This document shows, piece by piece, positions 43,359 through 52,686 of a stretch of 64,000 nucleotides of DNA; the first letter of the stretch is position 1, and each line of letters opens with the position of its first letter. The position numbers and the translations under genes are program-made. This DNA comes from Candidatus Poribacteria bacterium. GTDB taxonomy: Bacteria; Poribacteria; WGA-4E; PCPOR2b. Below the pieces are notes generated by a model that was not told where the DNA came from, searched no databases, and worked only from the letters and a program-made list of their open reading frames with translations. Location: positions 1-64,000 of the forward strand of contig JAJECO010000016.1 of assembly GCA_022822005.1 (NCBI GenBank), read 5' to 3'.

Positions 43359-44741
43359 ATGGCAGCCGATACATTAAGCTCACTTGAGGGTTTGCAAGAC
43401 GGGACGCTGTCCCCACACCGCATCGCAAAATTGCGCAACGATTTTGATGGCAACTCGGTCTATCGGATGGCGCAGAATGCTGTCTGCAAGATTGCTATCG
43501 ATGAGGTCGCTCTCAACCGTCAGGTAGTCACCAATAGTGACTTTACGTTCAGTCATGTTTTAGATGACTGGAGCGTTACGAATCAGAAGAGTAGTGGTAG
43601 ATGTTGGATGTTTGCTGGGCTGAATCTGTTCCGCGTCGGCGCGATGAAGAAGATGAATCTGAAAGAGTTTGAGTTCAGCCAGAACTATACGTTTTTCTGG
43701 GATAAGCTTGAACGCTCCAACTATTTCCTGCAACGGATGATTGAGATGGTAGATCGTCCTGTGGATGATCGGTGTGTGGCATGGCTACTTGACAGCCCTT
43801 TGGAGGATGGCGGACAGTGGAATATGTTCGTCAATCTGATTAAGAAACATGGGCTTGTGCCCCAAGCGTTTATGCCTGAGACGGAGAGCTCCTCAAGTTC
43901 AAATCGGATGAATCGAATTCTGCTGAACAAGTTACGGGAGGGCGCGAAGACGCTTCGTGATATGGCATCAAAAGATGCGAGTTTTGATGAGCTGTTAGAT
44001 ACCAAGGATGAGATTATCACGGTCATCCACCGCATCTTGTCCATCCATCTCGGCACACCGCCGACCGATTTCGATTGGCAGTGGAACGATGCGGACAAGA
44101 AGTTCCACCGTGATGGTGAGATGACACCACAACAGTTCGCGGAAAAATATATTACTGTTCCGATTGATGATTACGTCTGTCTCGTCCACGATCCGCGTCC
44201 AACAAGTCCTATCGGTAAAACCTTCACAGTTGAGTGCCTCGGCAATGTTGAGGGTGGCGCGATTGTCAAATACCTGAATATCGATATTGACCTCATGAAG
44301 CAGATAGCGATGAAGACGATTATGGATGGCGAACCGGTCTGGATGGGGTGCGATGTTGGGAAGATGATGCAAACCGATCTGGGTCTCTGGGACGCGAAGC
44401 TGTATGACTATGAAGGTATCTATGATACACCATTCGCGCTTGATAAGGCGGGACGACTTCAGTACCATCAGACCCTGATGACCCACGCGATGCTATTTAC
44501 GGGTGTGGATGTGGTACAGGAGAACGGCAGAGAGGTCCCGCGGCGGTGGCGGGTCGAGAACAGTTGGGGTGCCGATAGCGGTCGCAAGGGGTTCTACCTG
44601 ATGAATGACAATTGGTTTGATCAGTATATGTTTGAGATCGCTGCGCGCAAAGAATATCTACCTGTCGAGTTGCAGGATGCCCTTGACAGTGAACCGATTG
44701 TGCTTCCCGCGTGGGATCCGATGGGTGCGTTGGCGAGATAG
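43359..44741 (+). CDS. pepC: Aminopeptidase C / bleomycin hydrolase (C1B peptidase)
   Basis: 460 residues, papain-like. Catalytic C82 in QKSSGRC82WMFAGLNLFR, H376 in TLMTH376AMLF and N401 in VEN401SWG. Family enzymes are cytosolic hexameric aminopeptidases that trim peptides; bleomycin inactivation is the namesake activity. There is no signal peptide, consistent with a cytosolic role. AGGAG precedes the ATG. It stands alone, with a different gene after a REP-bearing gap. Confidence 0.95.
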   Translation: MAADTLSSLEGLQDGTLSPHRIAKLRNDFDGNSVYRMAQNAVCKIAIDEVALNRQVVTNSDFTFSHVLDDWSVTNQKSSGRCWMFAGLNLFRVGAMKKMNLKEFEFSQNYTFFWDKLERSNYFLQRMIEMVDRPVDDRCVAWLLDSPLEDGGQWNMFVNLIKKHGLVPQAFMPETESSSSSNRMNRILLNKLREGAKTLRDMASKDASFDELLDTKDEIITVIHRILSIHLGTPPTDFDWQWNDADKKFHRDGEMTPQQFAEKYITVPIDDYVCLVHDPRPTSPIGKTFTVECLGNVEGGAIVKYLNIDIDLMKQIAMKTIMDGEPVWMGCDVGKMMQTDLGLWDAKLYDYEGIYDTPFALDKAGRLQYHQTLMTHAMLFTGVDVVQENGREVPRRWRVENSWGADSGRKGFYLMNDNWFDQYMFEIAARKEYLPVELQDALDSEPIVLPAWDPMGALAR

Positions 44742-44774
44742 GGTGCCGTCGTTATTTAGGAACGCATTGAACAG

Positions 44775-44798
44775 AGCAACCACAAGGGTTGCCCCTAC
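44775..44798. repeat. GCAACC REP palindrome
   Basis: GCAACC-acaag-GGTTGC-CCCTAC, 33 bp after the peptidase stop. Same family as 12122, 16051 and 50547. Confidence 0.7.
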
Positions 44799-44927
44799 AG
44801 AAACAGGTCCAGTGTAGGGACCGTTTTGTGACTGCAAAAAAATAGTCAAGTGCATGAGGTCAACGATTCTCGATCGGAGATTGGTTCAATTTATCAGTTG
44901 TCAATAGAGTTTAGGAGGAGAGATAAA

Positions 44928-45800
44928 ATGGCATTTAGTGAAAGTTGGTCGGTACTGGAACCCGACTTGGAAACTGTCTTTTCCCATGAGTCAGATCCAC
45001 TTCAAGCGCTTGCGGACGCTCGTATCGCGGGGATTGCCTTGCGTGGGGCGTATAGTCCAGAACAGTGTAGCGGACTTATGCGGCGATTTGTTGAGCGGGG
45101 CCTGCTCCATGATCCGGAACGCCTTAATCCAGCAGAGAAGGTACAGAGCCGAATCGATATTGGTTCGAGTCTCGTCAACCGTGCACGTGGCGGCTTGGCA
45201 GTATCAGATGATCCAGCCGAGAACAGGGAGGCGTTTCTTGAGCACTCGGCGGAGACACATCAACTTTTTAGCCACCTATTCGACGGGCTTGACAATCCGG
45301 TAGACACCCTCTACGATTGCCTCTCTTCGCTTGCGGTGGATAAGGAGGTAAAAGTTGCGCGTGAACCGGACGGACGTCTTTACGGGCCCGCTATCTTCCG
45401 GGTCCACTATGAGGGTCACGCGTACGCGCCCCACATCAATCACGTTGCTATAGATGATAAACTTTTCCAATTTGATGTTTCGCGCTTTACTCACCAGTTT
45501 GCGGGTCTCATCTGTATACAGAATTCGGTGTATGAAGGGGACAGTCCTCACGCGGTTATAGATCGATGCGTTTGGAGTCCAGAGGTCCAAGAACATCTCT
45601 CCAACGGCACCTACCACGAATATGCCGCACAGAACAAGATTGAGCAGCAGCAGATAGAGGTTCAGCCGGGTGATTTTTATCTGTTCAACAGCGGTTGCAT
45701 CCACCAAGTGGCTGCGGTGGAAGGAGACATTCCGAGAACGGTTTTGGCGACTTTTATTGGCTATTCGGAAGATGATGACGAAATCTTTGTCTGGGCGTGA
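44928..45800 (+). CDS. 2-oxoglutarate/Fe(II)-oxygenase-like protein with altered metal site
   Basis: 290 residues from the ATG at 44928 (AGGAGGAG upstream; an earlier ATG at 44850 is unlikely). The double-stranded beta-helix is suggested by GPAIFRVHYEGHAYAPH169INHVAID, VQPGDFYLFNSGCIH259QVAAVEGDIPR270TVLATFIGYS. The distal His and the Arg that holds 2-oxoglutarate are present, but where HxD is expected the sequence is H169-I-N171, so the acidic ligand is missing. It may be an inactive or modified member, or I may have misaligned the motif. Confidence 0.6.
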   Translation: MAFSESWSVLEPDLETVFSHESDPLQALADARIAGIALRGAYSPEQCSGLMRRFVERGLLHDPERLNPAEKVQSRIDIGSSLVNRARGGLAVSDDPAENREAFLEHSAETHQLFSHLFDGLDNPVDTLYDCLSSLAVDKEVKVAREPDGRLYGPAIFRVHYEGHAYAPHINHVAIDDKLFQFDVSRFTHQFAGLICIQNSVYEGDSPHAVIDRCVWSPEVQEHLSNGTYHEYAAQNKIEQQQIEVQPGDFYLFNSGCIHQVAAVEGDIPRTVLATFIGYSEDDDEIFVWA

Positions 45801-46350
45801 GACCTGACTCAATCATATTAACCAATGGTGCTAACTTGCAACTGTTGGTACGCTTTCCGGGCAAAGATCCAGAGTGAAATGTGATGTGTGAAACGTAAGA
45901 AATGTAGTAGATCGTAGAATCACTCAGACAGGCCTAACGTACAGGCAACCCCCTAAATCCCCTTTGTCAGAGGGACTTGGGAAATGTCGCTAATGTCGAG
46001 GTTATTGGTAAGCGCCTACTCATCTCTCTAATTCGCCATAATTGGATTGACTGCCTTTTCAATACACATGTCGCCCCGCTGGGGCTTCAGAATAGGGATT
46101 CCGTTTTCTATAAACATGTCGCCCCGCTGGGGCTAAAAAACTTGGGATATTCGTGGGCTATGCACATTGTGCTTTTCTGGGGTGAAAGAAAAAACGGAAC
46201 GGAGGTCTCCGTTCCCTACGCATACATCTCAACGCACCGATCGCTGGAGCGATGTTAGATTTTGGATGGCGGGGTGACCACACCCCTGCGGTAGCAGACA
46301 GCATCACATAAATATCAACACGTCCTATTCATACTAAGGAGGAGAGGAAG
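45801..46350. repeat. Repeat-filled gap
   Basis: A gtagtagatcgtagaatcac...attcgccata element (about 45901-46041) contains CCCCTTTGTCAGAGGG. A paired-hairpin repeat with GCCCC stems lies at 46063-46136, and ACGGAACGGAGgtCTCCGTTCC-CTAC at 46194-46219. No gene. Confidence 0.6.
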
Positions 46351-47355
46351 ATGAGTGAAATTGTAAGTCGTGAAATCCGTCTGAAGCAGCGTCCCGTCGG
46401 CATCCCAAAGGAGAACGATTTTGAAATTGTTGAAGTAACGATTGCTGACCCTAAAGCGAGAGAGGTCCTTGTAAGGAATATCTACATGTCGGTCGATCCG
46501 TATATGCGCGGGGTCGTCAGAAATGTCGCGCTCGGTGTGCCGTTGGAGGGTGGGTGTGTTGGACAGGTCGTTCAGTCGGGGAGCGAATCGCTTCAGGTTG
46601 GGGATTACGTCGTGGGGGGACTCGGTTGGCGGGAATACTACATTGATCGGGCAGCGAGCCTGAGCAAGATTGATCCAACGCTTGCTCCGATCCAATCTTT
46701 TATCGGTGCTGTCGGTATGCCGGGACGGACCGCCTATTTTGGACTGTTAGATGTCGGCGAACCCAAAGCGGGAGAAACGGTGTTTGTTTCTGCGGCCTCC
46801 GGCGCGGTTGGCGCGATTGTCTGTCAGATCGCGAAGATCAAAGGGTGCCGCGTGGTTGCCAGCGCAGGATCGGATCAGAAGGTGGCGTGGCTTTTGGAGA
46901 AAGCGGGTGTCGATGCAGCCTTTAACTATAAACGGGTGGATAACCTGATAGATGAGTTGGGCAAGCATTGTCCAGACGGAATTGATATTTACTTTGAGAA
47001 TGTGGGTGGCGCACACCTTGAAGCAGCCCTTTCGCTGATGAACATGCACGGACGGATCCCTTTGTGCGGTATGATTGCACACTACAACGATGTTGAACCG
47101 ACCCCCGGACCCAAAAATCTCAGTACGGCAATTGGTAAGCGGTTGAAAATACAGGGTTTTATTGTTACTGATTATGCGGATCGCACCTCTGAATTTTACG
47201 CCGATATGCGTCAGTGGATCGGTGAGGGCAAAATGCATTGGGAGGAGACAATCGTAGACGGCTTGGAAAACGCGCCGCAGGCATTTATCGGTCTATTCAG
47301 AGGCGAGAATATGGGCAAGATGATTGTCAAGATTGGACTGGAGGCGGCGGTATGA
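46351..47355 (+). CDS. CurA/leukotriene-B4-dehydrogenase-like NADP reductase
   Basis: 334-residue MDR protein of the prostaglandin/alkenal reductase clade. It opens with VSREIRLKQRPVGIPKENDFEIVEV, has YMSVDPYMRG, and VFVSAASGAVGAIVCQIAKIKGCRVVASAGSDQK for NADPH. It ends NAPQAFIGLFRGENMGKMIVKI, typical of the clade. It probably reduces alpha,beta-unsaturated carbonyls. AAGGAGGAG precedes the ATG. Confidence 0.9.
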   Translation: MSEIVSREIRLKQRPVGIPKENDFEIVEVTIADPKAREVLVRNIYMSVDPYMRGVVRNVALGVPLEGGCVGQVVQSGSESLQVGDYVVGGLGWREYYIDRAASLSKIDPTLAPIQSFIGAVGMPGRTAYFGLLDVGEPKAGETVFVSAASGAVGAIVCQIAKIKGCRVVASAGSDQKVAWLLEKAGVDAAFNYKRVDNLIDELGKHCPDGIDIYFENVGGAHLEAALSLMNMHGRIPLCGMIAHYNDVEPTPGPKNLSTAIGKRLKIQGFIVTDYADRTSEFYADMRQWIGEGKMHWEETIVDGLENAPQAFIGLFRGENMGKMIVKIGLEAAV

Positions 47356-47405
47356 TCTAACAAGTTGGCATTTTTTACGATAGGCAGCAACTTAAGGTTA
47401 GTATA

Positions 47406-47545
47406 CTATGGTAGATTTTAGAATTACTGATACACTTTCAATGCACAACCAACCCCCTAAATCCCCCTTGTCAGGGGGACTTCAGAAACTTCTCGAAGGT
47501 CGAAGTCGTCGGCAAATGTCCACTTATTTGTCTAATTCACCATAA
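47406..47545. repeat. CTATGGTAGATTTTAG-family MITE-like element
   Basis: Starts ctatggtagattttagaatta, holds the CCCTTGTCAGGGGGACTT core and ends ctaattcaccata, inverted ends. It ends about 22 bp past the stop of the membrane protein that is read from the minus strand. Confidence 0.6.
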
Positions 47546-47566
47546 AAGGAAAGTAAGGTTAATCCA

Positions 47567-48193
47567 TCAGAAACGAAACGATAGCATTGCCCCGTAATCA
47601 CTGCGCGCAGGAAGTAGGTTAAGGGTAAGCACAACCTCATCAGATTCCAAAAGAGTAATGCGATTTTCGAGCTGCTTATTTATATCTTGAGCAGTAATCG
47701 CAGCATCAATCATAGAACAAATAGAAGCGGTAAGCATACCCACTAACCCCAGAGTTGCGGTAGTCCTATTATTATCAGGAATATACCAACCAAAGACATC
47801 CTCCTCTAAGGAACTAAAGAACACGATTGAACTAAGCATAAAAGATCCAAAAAATAATCCCGCACCACCAAAGTCTTCGTTGTAAAGTTGACCAGCACCG
47901 GGAACAAGAAAAGATAAAAGGCAACCAACTACAGGTTCTTTTCTTCCAATCTGATAGCCATGCGTTTGCACAGATTTAAGGGTTCGGTTGATCTTCAGAA
48001 CATCCTCCATCTTGAAAACGAAAACACTACCACCCTGTATCCGTATCTTCAATGTATCATCTGGAATCTGTTCAATAATGATCCCTTGAACAATTGAACC
48101 ATCTTTGAGATAAACAACATCAACAGGAATTTGTTGAGCGTAACCAGTAGTAGCAAAGACAAAGAAACATACGATGAAGATAAAGCGTTTCAT
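47567..48193 (-). CDS. Small envelope protein with signal peptide and TM2-like segment
   Basis: 208 residues from the ATG at 48193. Signal peptide MKRFIFIVCFFVFATTGYA. A beta-rich N-terminal segment follows (VVYLKDGSIVQGIIIEQIPDDTLKIRI, ending VFKMEDVLKI), then GCLLSFLVPGAGQLYNEDFGGAGLFFGSFML with two probable membrane helices. The SFLVPGAGQ turn resembles DUF5683/TM2 membrane proteins. It ends SFRF with a terminal Phe. The function is unknown. Confidence 0.6.
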   Translation of the reverse strand: MKRFIFIVCFFVFATTGYAQQIPVDVVYLKDGSIVQGIIIEQIPDDTLKIRIQGGSVFVFKMEDVLKINRTLKSVQTHGYQIGRKEPVVGCLLSFLVPGAGQLYNEDFGGAGLFFGSFMLSSIVFFSSLEEDVFGWYIPDNNRTTATLGLVGMLTASICSMIDAAITAQDINKQLENRITLLESDEVVLTLNLLPARSDYGAMLSFRF

Positions 48194-48370
48194 GTTTAAG
48201 TTCCTCTCGTGCACAAAGGTAAATACAAACATAAAAAGTATACCTAATTGTTTGGCACAATAGCAAACTTATCCAAATCATATTTGACTGAATAAGCCGT
48301 GCACAGTGAAAATGGCACGCACAACTTAGAAGAGGGAGACAGACTCGTGTGGGTCTGACTTATTCTGATT

Positions 48371-49159
48371 ATGGACTTAGGGTTGAAGGGAAAGCGGACA
48401 ATCGTAACGGGCGGGAGTCGTGGGATCGGTCGGTGCTGTGCGTTGGCACTCGCGAGTGAAGGAGCGCGGGTCTGTGTTACTGCTCGCAGCCAAGAACTCC
48501 TGGACGCGGTTGTTAGCGAGATTAACGAGGTTGGCGGAGAGGGATACAGCGTTGCAGTAGACTTGACGAGCCTGGAAGGCTGCCAGAAGGTTGTGAGCGC
48601 GACAGTGGAACACTTCGGCGGCGTTGATATTTTGGTCAACAATGCAGGCGCGGCAAGGGGAGGCGACATTTTAGACTTGCCCACCGAGTTGATTGATGAC
48701 GCACTGGGTTTGAAGAGCTATAGCTACCTGCGACTGTCACAACTTGTGATACCGCACATGCGAGAGAACGGCTGGGGTCGTATTGTCAATGTTGCGGGAG
48801 GCGCGGGGACCAGTCCCACCAGTGGTAACATCCCGGTAAGCCTTGCCAACATCGCCATTCTGAATATGACACGTGCGCTTTCGGATGCGGTTTCTGGGGA
48901 TGGGATTCTGGTGAACACGATTTGTCCGGGGCTTACTAACACTCAGCGGGCACGGGATGTGCAGCAAGCGAGTGCGGATGAGGCGGGTAAGAATGTGGAG
49001 GACGTGCTTCGAGAGCTCGGCAACGAACTTCCCGCAGGACGCATCGCCGAACCGGAAGAGATCGCCAACGTGGTGGCATTTTTGGCGTCAGAGCCGTGTT
49101 CGTATGTATTCGGCAGCTCGATATATATGGACGGTGGAGGGAGACGGGGGACCCCGTAG
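48371..49159 (+). CDS. SDR-family protein lacking the catalytic Tyr-Lys
   Basis: 262 residues. TGGSRGIG (13-20) and NNAG are normal SDR motifs. At the active site the YxxxK pair is missing: the aligned stretch is V156-SLA-N160 (PVSLANIAILNMTRAL). The C-terminal AEPEEIANVVAFLASEPCSYVFGSSIYMDGG is typical of 3-oxoacyl-ACP reductase-like SDRs. It may bind NAD(P) without normal reductase chemistry, or be a regulator. The ribosome site is weak. Confidence 0.8.
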   Translation: MDLGLKGKRTIVTGGSRGIGRCCALALASEGARVCVTARSQELLDAVVSEINEVGGEGYSVAVDLTSLEGCQKVVSATVEHFGGVDILVNNAGAARGGDILDLPTELIDDALGLKSYSYLRLSQLVIPHMRENGWGRIVNVAGGAGTSPTSGNIPVSLANIAILNMTRALSDAVSGDGILVNTICPGLTNTQRARDVQQASADEAGKNVEDVLRELGNELPAGRIAEPEEIANVVAFLASEPCSYVFGSSIYMDGGGRRGTP

Positions 49160-49376
49160 TGAAACGTGATGCGTGAAACGTAAAAATAGTTTGTTCATAG
49201 GTTCATTAATAAACTTCTGAACCTATGAACTCCCCGATAAATCGGGATCTAAAACGACTTGAACGACGTGGAAATAACCTGCTCACCAACTGCTCTCACA
49301 GGCTAATACCGACCTGCTAGCCGATAGGGTGGGGACCGCCCACCTTATCGACTATACTTACACAAAACAGCTGCTA
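49160..49376. other. Gap with short repeats
   Basis: tgaaacgtgatgcgtgaaacg at 49161-49181 and GTTCAT units at 49192-49212 recur elsewhere. The rest shows no gene. Confidence 0.4.
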
Positions 49377-49489
49377 CAGGACTTATGCATTTCAGGATGG
49401 AGCAAGATGCCCCGCCTACAGACTAACCCATTTCAGCATAGGTGGTGCGGGGCAAGATGCCCCGCCTACGGTTGGCTGCGTAAGTCCTG
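49377..49489. repeat. MITE-like element (TAGGACTTACGCA family) carrying REPs
   Basis: Ends cAGGACTTATGCA and TGCGTAAGTCCTg, with TGCTA duplicated (49372-49376, 49490-49494). The cargo is two GGGGCAAGATGCCCCGC-CTAC type palindromes (the first degenerate). It ends 6 bp before the lipoprotein stop codon. Confidence 0.8.
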
Positions 49490-49495
49490 TGCTAC

Positions 49496-50263
49496 TTACC
49501 ACAGAATTGGTTGTCCGCCGGATCTTACTAACTTGCGTTCGGGCTTGTGCAGAATTTCTGGCACGGGCCGCTGATTGATTTTATCGGGCGCGAGCTGGTA
49601 ACCGATTTGGCTGAGCATATGTTTTCTAATATCGGCTTTCAGCTGGTCCGGTTCAACACGACTGGTATGTCTCGCTGGATCTTGCGTGTTGAATTCGCGG
49701 ATATACTTTGTGTATCCGACAAACCCGCCGTTATCCCAGATAACACTCCCGGACTTTGTATCAACGGCTTTCACCTGCATGTTAAGCGTTGCCCATTGAT
49801 AGACTATCACAAATTTCGTGGTTCCCGATATACCTGCCTGTGCACTCATGTCGTAGAGCGGGTTGCTATCGTATTTTTCATCAAGCTTCGGATTCTTGAT
49901 ATGACCGACGATAATTATATCGGCATTCGCGGCTTGTCCGACCTTTGCTGCGAGGGCGGGATCGAGGAAGATATCTTCCGGTGTCAAGTTCTGCTCTGTT
50001 AGCGCAGTACCAATCGGGTTGAGTGTATCGGATTGGTCATAGATCCACTCTTTGTCCTTTTTCACAAGGCTGAGTTGTGTTGCGAGATCCAAGGGGAATC
50101 TGCGTTCCATTTCAGCGGAGTCTTCTTCGGTCGAGAACGGGGCGATGGCAATCCGCTGAAAACTACTGATATCGAGCGGCTCAACTGCTCCGCCACAACC
50201 GCTTAGAAGCGCAACAGATAGTAGAAGTGTTGCACAAAGATACAGTTTCATCCATCTTTTCAT
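49496..50263 (-). CDS. Lipoprotein with CsgG/TolB-N-like fold
   Basis: 255 residues: signal MKRWMKLYLCATLLLSVALLSGC with lipidated Cys23, then FQRIAIAPFSTEED, DLATQLSLVKKDKEWIYDQ, IGTALTEQNLTPEDIF and ADIIIVGHIKNPK, the pattern of CsgG/TolB-N-like (DUF4136-type) lipoproteins that anchor in the outer membrane. The last part (VIWDNGGFVGYTKYIREF) is of unknown fold. Possibly a scaffold or secretion factor. A MITE-like element abuts the stop. Confidence 0.65.
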   Translation of the reverse strand: MKRWMKLYLCATLLLSVALLSGCGGAVEPLDISSFQRIAIAPFSTEEDSAEMERRFPLDLATQLSLVKKDKEWIYDQSDTLNPIGTALTEQNLTPEDIFLDPALAAKVGQAANADIIIVGHIKNPKLDEKYDSNPLYDMSAQAGISGTTKFVIVYQWATLNMQVKAVDTKSGSVIWDNGGFVGYTKYIREFNTQDPARHTSRVEPDQLKADIRKHMLSQIGYQLAPDKINQRPVPEILHKPERKLVRSGGQPILW

Positions 50264-50683
50264 TTTATATTTAACGCTCCTTCCTGAAAACAGGTAAAAT
50301 GTTCATACGATTCAGTTGGGGCTTCCCCGGCAAAAGGGGTTTTTGGTTTAGCTGATGCAACCTTGGAGCCCCGATTTCATTGAGATGTTCGGATAAGGTT
50401 TTCGGTTATTGCAGTCTCCCGAACTGATGAAATTATCAGTTTGGGATATAGAGATTATAGCATGGTCTCTTTTTTCTGTCAACGCTTGTCTTTAATGAAA
50501 TTTTAACAAATCAGTGAAACGCTACGAATTTCAATCAGCCTAATAAGGGCAACCACAAGGGTTGCCCCTACAGGAACACTTGTTTCGAGAGGGCAATCAC
50601 TCGCTGCTCCGAACCCCGGTAACAGCGTCGGGGCAATTTTGGGATATCAATCTATTGGGTTCTCTGTAGCTCTAAACCTCACG
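50264..50683. other. Gap with one REP
   Basis: GGGCAACC-acaag-GGTTGCCC-CTAC is at 50547-50571. A CCCC-ggcaaaa-GGGG-TTTTT hairpin (50332-50349) reads like a weak terminator on the plus strand, but no plus-strand gene lies upstream. No gene seen. Confidence 0.45.
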
Positions 50684-52255
50684 CTATGACACTCCATAGC
50701 TGTGAGGACCGAGATCTGGATCTACATAGTCGCGATGGAAATTCCTGCCCATCAAGTATTTCAGCTCCAGTTCAACGTCGCGCAGGGCAACCGCACCAAG
50801 CACATCAGGATCGCGCTCAAGCAGGGTAACCTCCAGTTCATTTTCCCCTTGCGGGGGCCAATGGGCAGGATCGAGTCGAAAGATAAACCAGTATGTAGGA
50901 CCGGATCGGTTGCGGGGTCCACTCATGCGATACATCTGGTTGATTTTACGCAGTATATTCTCCGGCAACTCGGTCCCGTTGAGACTGAAGCGGATCCGAT
51001 CCAGCTCCGTTGTGCCAGCGATTCCGACCCTCAATAACACCTCGTGCACCCGTCCTACCTTGTCCCAGCGCGGTAGATCGTCACTGACGATGAACTTGGC
51101 GGTGACAGGTCTATTTACCTCCATCTCGATCGGTAGCTGCGTGGCAGCCCAAGGATCGTTGGGGCGAGCGTTTTCGGTTGGAATATAGTAATACTTGTCC
51201 TTTGCCTCCATGATGTCGGGGTAGGGTATTTCGCGCAGCCGTTCGTAGAAATCCGCCTGATAGGGCCAGTGTGGAAACCACTGTGCCAGATAAAGCCCGT
51301 CAATCCCCTGTTCCCAGTAGTTACAGGCTGTGGCGCGGACCATGGAGATAGGTGCTTCGGCAAGTCGGTCCGAGTCCACATGGCTGTGGATGGCGGCGCT
51401 GCAACGGCAGGCGGTCCCTTTTGCTATTGCTGCGAGTGGGCGGAAATCGGTATTCGGATCTACCCGGTGCGGTGCCGAGAAGGGTTCGCCGACCAAGACA
51501 TCTACAATTCCGCGGTTCACCCACGCTTCCAGGTCCAGTCCGATAGATAGGGCATCTTCCAGATTTGTCGGGACGCGGATGACCAACTCTCGATCCGCTC
51601 CACTCCACTTGACCGCTTCATGCACCCGCCCGATCCAGTCGGTCATGACGCCGATACCTGCCTGCACCTCGTCCGGGTGAAAGTAACGGGGATAGTTGTT
51701 CAGTTGTAGTTCAAACCCGTCAACCGGGTATTCGTCCAAGGTCTCCTCGATTAGGGCAAAGCGTTCGCCTTGGACCTCCCGGTGCTTGAAGTCGAGCCCA
51801 TCGATCCACGGTAGATCGGGGTGCAGGTCGCCGCGCGCACGGATTTCGAGATGCGGGTTGTCTAAGCGGAAATTCGAGCAACGCACCGACGCTGTTTCTG
51901 GACCGAAATTCTGGACGAGCAAGGTAGGGTAGAGGAGCAGCCCTTTCTCGTGCGCCCGGTCACAGACGATTCGCAGCGGATCATGCCCCTCCTCAATAAG
52001 CCCCTTGGCGTTTTGGTAGGCGCGGTGGAAGACGAGGTGGTCCCACTTGTCTACATTGTGCCCCAACAGTTCACCCACTTTGGTGTCGTGCAGGACGGTG
52101 CGCCCCTCTCCCAAGCAGAACATTATTGCTTCGACAGGGGTGCCGACCAGTTCGTCGATGCAAGCTTGGTATTCTTCCTTCTGCATGGGCGGTTCGTAGC
52201 GGTAGATGTGAGGATGGCGTCCGTCATGGTAGAACATGATTCGTGGTTTTGGCAT
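50684..52255 (-). CDS. Glycoside-hydrolase-like TIM barrel with C-terminal beta domain
   Basis: 523 residues. N-terminal part: TIM-barrel-like strands (RIMFYHDGRHPHIYRYEPP, VEAIMFCLGEGRTV, LLLYPTLLVQNFG, YPVDGFELQLNNYPRYF, VIRVPTN). The C-terminal part (about 390-510) is beta-rich: MEVNRPVTAKFIVSDDLP, LRVGIAGTTELDRIRFSLNGTEL. It resembles family-10-type glycosyl-hydrolase-like proteins of Planctomycetes and Poribacteria. A catalytic pair cannot be assigned. AGGAGG precedes the ATG. No signal peptide is seen. Confidence 0.65.
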   Translation of the reverse strand: MPKPRIMFYHDGRHPHIYRYEPPMQKEEYQACIDELVGTPVEAIMFCLGEGRTVLHDTKVGELLGHNVDKWDHLVFHRAYQNAKGLIEEGHDPLRIVCDRAHEKGLLLYPTLLVQNFGPETASVRCSNFRLDNPHLEIRARGDLHPDLPWIDGLDFKHREVQGERFALIEETLDEYPVDGFELQLNNYPRYFHPDEVQAGIGVMTDWIGRVHEAVKWSGADRELVIRVPTNLEDALSIGLDLEAWVNRGIVDVLVGEPFSAPHRVDPNTDFRPLAAIAKGTACRCSAAIHSHVDSDRLAEAPISMVRATACNYWEQGIDGLYLAQWFPHWPYQADFYERLREIPYPDIMEAKDKYYYIPTENARPNDPWAATQLPIEMEVNRPVTAKFIVSDDLPRWDKVGRVHEVLLRVGIAGTTELDRIRFSLNGTELPENILRKINQMYRMSGPRNRSGPTYWFIFRLDPAHWPPQGENELEVTLLERDPDVLGAVALRDVELELKYLMGRNFHRDYVDPDLGPHSYGVS

Positions 52256-52458
52256 GGGCGGGTTGATACCTCCTGTTTGGAAATTGGCTCATCTAAAAAG
52301 AAAGAAAGTGCAAAACACAAAAAGCGTGAAACGTGACGTCCCTCTGCTCATTGATTCATTAATGAACGAGTGAACTATAGTGGACTTTACTATAATTAGT
52401 GAAGATTCGCGGGGATTGGTGGAAAGAAAAGCAATGGGGCTAGCATGGGGGCTGATAG
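52256..52458. repeat. Short repeat gap
   Basis: gtgaaacgtgacgtccc at 52325, GTTCATT-type units at 52343-52370, and ctatagtggactttactataatta at 52375-52398, a fragment of a MITE end. No gene. Confidence 0.4.
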
Positions 52459-52686
52459 TCAAGGTTTCGGAGTGGTGATATGATGCGCGCTAAGATGGGT
52501 GATATGGTTCTGCTGTAGCTGATCTATACGACTATCAAGACGTTTTATGTCCGCTCTTATTAGAGATATATCTTCCTTAGTGGCGAGTCCAAGTAGGAAA
52601 GTTGCCAAGCAGATAAGTAACGTGATAACGACACAAACGGCTGTTACTATCTGTGCTATGGTTGATAATGATTGCGGATTTGCCAT
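52459..52686 (-). CDS. Small membrane protein with coiled-coil tail
   Basis: 75 residues from the ATG at 52686, with AGGAG upstream. One hydrophobic segment (IAQIVTAVCVVITLLICLATFLLGLA), then KEDISLIRADIKRLDSRIDQLQQN, a heptad-like coiled coil. Resembles small XhlA/phage-holin-like proteins, but no phage genes are near. Function unknown. Confidence 0.5.
   Translation of the reverse strand: MANPQSLSTIAQIVTAVCVVITLLICLATFLLGLATKEDISLIRADIKRLDSRIDQLQQNHITHLSAHHITTPKP

Noticed and set aside
52459-52686. Phage holin
   Set aside because: One helix plus coiled coil resembles some holins but there are no phage genes near it.
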